64,000 bases of DNA from Telopea speciosissima. Taxonomy: Eukaryota; Streptophyta; Magnoliopsida; Proteales; Proteaceae. Below, piece after piece: positions 60,719 through 64,000 of the stretch (position 1 is the first letter of the stretch; the number at the start of each line of letters is the position of its first letter). Made by a program: the position numbers and the translations under genes. Where the stretch lies: assembly GCF_018873765.1 (NCBI RefSeq), contig NC_057923.1:61845915-61909914 (forward strand), read 5' to 3'. The notes under the pieces are model-generated. The model saw nothing but the letters and a program-made list of their open reading frames with translations. It did not search any database and was not told where the DNA came from.

Positions 60719-61276
60719 CCTGCAAGTGGAAACCAACTAGACACTAGACCAACATCTAGTCAACTAGTTCAATGGAAAAACACTTGTAGTAATAACCGGT
60801 TATGCACTCAACTAGTAGAGATAAGATCTCTTGACATCTTAAGGTAGTGCATGTTTGTATGGAGAAATCGACAGAGGGTAAGATCAATCCTTCAATGAGT
60901 CTATGCCTTATAGGAAATGCAAGTCATACAATTGCATTTTATTAGATTCACCTATATAAGTGCAGGAATTAGGGCCGCTTCTGCGAGATTCAAAGCTTGT
61001 CTCTAAGGCACTTATGAAAACCTAAGATGAAAGCATAAGGCCATAAATGTGCGGGTATTATTTGAAACTATGTTCAAGTAAGTCATATGTCTAGTATATT
61101 AGATTTGTCGCTATAAAATTCTAAGTTCAAGGCTACGGCTACTTCGTTTTTGACAAGTACTAATGTATTTTGACAACATAAAGGTTCAAGTCGAAAGACA
61201 CCTTTATGTAAGTATGATTTAGAAGTACAGAGAGTTTATTCACTGAGGCTCAATTATTTTAAAAATTGGGGGAAAT

Positions 61277-61994
61277 TGTTGGAATTTTTTAAAATATTGA
61301 TGTGGACTTTTAGTCCCACATCGGCTATGAAAGGAAAGCTCATTGAGTTTATATGTGTTAGTAGTTAGTAGTTATTATTATCACATGTAATGCTAGAAGA
61401 GATTGTACGGTGCACTTGCGAGCGAGGACGGTAACCGTCTGAGCGCGTACGCATGTGCGTGCGCGTGCGTGAGGCGCAATGTGGCGCTTTGATGGCGCAC
61501 TTTGCACTTCGCACGTGCGCATCGTCGCAGTATGTCGCCTTAATCTTTTGGGGATCAACGGTGTCTGATCAAAGGGTGCTTAGGATCGATCCGACCGTTG
61601 GATCGGTGGCTGATCAAAGAGGGAGTGCAACCCTTGGTTTAACATTGACCCCAAGAGTTGCAGCCCACACGAACAGCCAAGGGAGCCCAGCCCAATAGTC
61701 ATGACCTGTCAGGTCAAGCCATATGAGCCAATGGGTGTGACCCATCCGAACAGGCCTTATGGGCCTATAAATGGGCCACGAATTCTCTCAGTCCATTATT
61801 AAAAAAATCTCTGATAGCTTCACAGTGTTACTGTCTCTGCAACCAGTAACAGTCCGCCTGATTTATCTTGGGAGGCAGGTTTGCTACAACCCTTTGCAGG
61901 ATTAGGAGGGTGCAAATACTGTCTTAAGGACAGAACGATTTCGTTCGACTCAGGCCTTCTTTCTGTCCTCTCCTTTTTGTTCAGATTTCTAACA
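61277..61994 (+). repeat. Copia 3' LTR
   Basis: 718 bp, the partner of 56030-56757. It starts after the purine tract AATTGGGGGAAAT and ends TTTCTAACA. About 20 substitutions, mostly transitions, and the shorter GTGCGTGC tract separate it from the 5' LTR. Confidence 0.93.
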
Positions 61995-62100
61995 AGTTGT
62001 CCGGTTCCTCTCATAAGTGACCGGAAATAATGATCTAACCCCCTGCCCGAGTGAGGTTAAGTCGTCATTTCTGCCTCCCTATGAGAGGAACTATACAACT
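61995..62100. repeat. Foldback repeat interrupted at its left edge
   Basis: The left arm AGTTGTCCGGTTCCTCTCAT and the right arm ATGAGAGGAACTATACAACT are inverted copies. The inner parts (AATGATCTAACCCC and GAGGTTAAGTCGTCATTT) also pair. It shares its core with the foldbacks at 47585 and 47867. The first five bases are the right target duplication of the Copia element, so the retrotransposon inserted at the tip of this foldback. Confidence 0.72.
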
Positions 62101-62937
62101 GTACCAAGCAAGGATCCAGACAGGATAAAAATTCCATTACTAGACTGAATCAGAGTAGCTCTATGGCCACAATTCTAGAATAATAGGTGTCATTGGGATG
62201 ATACCAACCACAGAACAATAAAGACAAATATACTATGGAAAAATTACACTTCACCATCTGCTATATGATAGTACATGGTGTTTGGGGTACGATGTCTTGT
62301 ATTCTGTCATTTGCATTAATGGGGTTGATTCTGAAGGGTCGTAGAATCAACTCAACTTGTGCGTTAATTTACTTTTTTTCACTAAAAGATCCTTTGTAAT
62401 AAGAGACAAATAAAAAGAATTTACACCGTGAAAGAAGAAACAAGAGAACCCAAAACACCAACAAAGAGCAAGATTGAAAGTCCCAACTAGTCGATCCAGG
62501 GCTTGCCTTGGTGGTTCGCTACTCCCTTGGGAGAACTGCGTCAGGCGCTTGATCGGTGGTTCAAGTCTCCTTAGCGACACCTAGTTCACATTTAATTGCT
62601 TTCCAAGAAGTGGAGCCTTTGGGTACCCTATTTGACCCCTTATGGGTCCCCTCATTGCCTCCTTGTGGGGGTCCTGTTCAAGGAGGAAAAGGTTGTAAGA
62701 CAAAAGAAGCACCACTTGTTATTGGTGGGGCTTTGACGAACAAGCGGGTCCATACGAAAAACTACCGGAGTTCTGGAATGGTTTCAAACTGAATATGAAA
62801 CACAAGAGAAAGGAGTGTCTCGTTCATATTATTGTTCCTTCTTCGACTATTCAACATTTGAATCCGAAAACCTAATTTTTCAAGAAAATTTCCCAAAACT
62901 AAGCACATATGTGTGGTTTGGTCTTCAGTCTTCTCCA
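62101..62937. other. Gene-free stretch
   Basis: No gene or complete element recognised between the foldback and the dispersed repeat copy. Confidence 0.45.
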
Positions 62938-63280
62938 ATGACCCTAAACAGTAGATGCACCCATCAAATTGACCCAACCCGACCCAATACAGTTTCCCTA
63001 GAAACAAGTAGACCTTTATGTCTAGTTGCCGAAATTGAATAGCTAAACTGAAATTACTCAATAAGCATCCAACGATTGTAACCATTCCACGTTTAATCGT
63101 AGCTCCTAGCTGGGACCCAACAACTCTGGTCTATTCTATCATGATTCATGGTCCTTAATATTCTCGTTTAGCACATTTCAACGCTTGCAATGGATTAATT
63201 CAATGGCAAACATCAGTAGAAGATGGAGATCGAAATGGATTTTTCCAGTTCATTTGATGGTTTGTTTGGGAAAAAAAATC
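62938..63280 (+). repeat. Dispersed repeat, second copy
   Basis: Same orientation as 49820-50170, sharing TGACCCTAAACA, CGACCCAATACA, ACCATTCCACGTTTAATC, CTAGCTGGGACCCAACA and ATCATGATTCATGGTCCTTA. The similarity continues weakly to about 63520 (TACGTGGCTTGCGATAGTGG, then TTGCAACCAA). Confidence 0.72.
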
Positions 63281-63544
63281 TTCTACATTGTCCTAATCTT
63301 GCAGTGCACTGCTATGCGGGTTTGGGAGCTCGACATGTGGAAGTTGCAAAATCTAACAAATTCGAGAAGAAAGAAAAAAAATAAAAAAGCCTTGCATCAA
63401 GGTCACACCGTTGGATGAAGCTTCTTCCACGTGTCAAGTTCTTAGGCCTGCATTGCAGAGGATTTTAATCTGTTTATTTGTCCTTCGCTGTACGTGGCTT
63501 GCGATAGTGGTTGCAACCAAGCTTAAAGCTTAAGGTCAGATTTG

Positions 63545-63900
63545 GTTTTTTACTATTTCAATTTTGGATTGATTTTATGAAATAGGCAACAAATAGATAT
63601 TTGGTCAAAAAATTGAAATTGTTTTGATTGCATCAATATGAAATATTTCAAGAATAAAAAAATGCATTTGATAGTTTAATTTCTAAGAACAGATTCTCTA
63701 TTTTCTTTGGGAAGGTGGTGGTGGTGGCGATGTGACAGAGAATGGTGGTGGTGGCAATGGTGGCGGTAGAATGGTGGTGATGGTGAAGGAGAAGACGAAA
63801 AATGATCATGTTTTATTTTTAATATGAAATTATTACTTTGCTCATCAAATTAATCATGTGCTCATTAAAGATCAATAAGCTATTTCAGAATTTCAATATC
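63545..63900 (-). repeat. Inverted copy of the 441-bp unit
   Basis: Read on the minus strand this matches the repeat at 10740-11100: the CACCACCACC block, AAAGAAAATAGAGAATC, TATTTCATAAAATCAATCC and the GAGCACATGATTAATTTGAT segment. It shows the 441-bp unit belongs to a dispersed family with copies at both ends of the window. Confidence 0.6.
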
Positions 63901-64000
63901 ACCGAAAGTGGTGCAAAAATCAAATCAAACAATTTTCAAAATAGAAATCAACCCGCCCGAAATGAACATAAAAATGATACCAAATCAGGCTTAAGTCTAG

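Larger units (their letters stand above)
56030..61994 (+). mobile_element. Full-length Ty1/Copia retrotransposon, inactivated
   Basis: A 5,965-bp element with LTRs at 56030-56757 and 61277-61994, a perfect 5-bp target duplication AGTTG (56025-56029 and 61995-61999), and one long gag-pol frame (56780-60718). Its domain order is gag, protease, integrase, reverse transcriptase, RNase H, which is Copia order. A polypurine tract GGGGGAAA lies just before the 3' LTR. The 560 bp between the end of pol and the 3' LTR are non-coding. The position after the 5' LTR where a tRNA-Met primer site is usual instead carries CTTAAGACAGTATTT. Three premature stops and altered key residues make it inactive. Confidence 0.95.

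Noticed and set aside
1..64000. CRISPR arrays, bacterial operons or ribosomal RNA genes
   Set aside because: None seen. The sequence is eukaryotic nuclear DNA; direct repeats here are tandem duplications or LTRs, not spacer arrays.

Overview
This window is nuclear DNA of a flowering plant. It is AT-rich, genes are sparse and intron-bearing with GT-AG borders, and most of the rest is plant transposable elements. Every confident protein-coding call has a land-plant family signature (DUF1685, GDP-L-fucose synthase, tonoplast inositol transporter INT1). I cannot name the species from sequence alone.

Layout. 1-5 kb: a minus-strand DUF1685 gene (two exons), with a 415-bp-spaced tandem duplication beyond its 3' end and two abutting Mutator-like MITEs beyond its 5' end. 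5-21 kb: gene-free and repeat-rich, with further MITEs, a 441-bp tandem duplication, two SINEs, a degenerate Ty3/Gypsy fragment, LTR-like promoter DNA, and a 1.77-kb Pack-MULE-like element carrying a first exon resembling galacturonosyltransferase GAUT1. 21.5-26.3 kb: a 4.6-kb segment bounded by 82-bp inverted repeats, holding a broken gene fragment and LTR-like DNA. 26.5-27.6 kb: an intact GDP-L-fucose synthase gene. 29.3-29.7 kb: a small gene for a predicted secreted peptide with a TATA box. 31-34 kb: Mutator-like elements nested in one another, the outer one carrying an exon of a plastid-lipid-associated protein (fibrillin). 34.3-46.5 kb: the INT1 gene, six coding exons over 12.2 kb, whose 6.5-kb third intron contains a complete 2.55-kb non-coding LTR element. 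47-50 kb: foldback repeats and a SINE split by a solo LTR. 52.9-54.1 kb: a LINE remnant. 56.0-62.0 kb: a full-length Copia element with 5-bp target duplication and three premature stops, inserted at the edge of a foldback repeat.

The host genes do not form a pathway together. GER makes GDP-fucose for cell-wall glycans and glycoproteins in the cytosol. INT1 moves myo-inositol across the tonoplast. The DUF1685 protein and the secreted peptide have no established role. The theme linking the rest is transposition: 9-bp target duplications (Mutator-like), 5-bp duplications (LTR elements) and 10-18-bp duplications (SINEs) can be read directly, several insertions are nested, and at least two elements carry pieces of host genes. 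The most notable signals are the GAUT1-like Pack-MULE, the fibrillin-carrying element, and a Copia primer-binding site that is perfectly complementary over 15 bases to the element's own LTR.

All splice sites and repeat identities were read by eye; no database search was possible.
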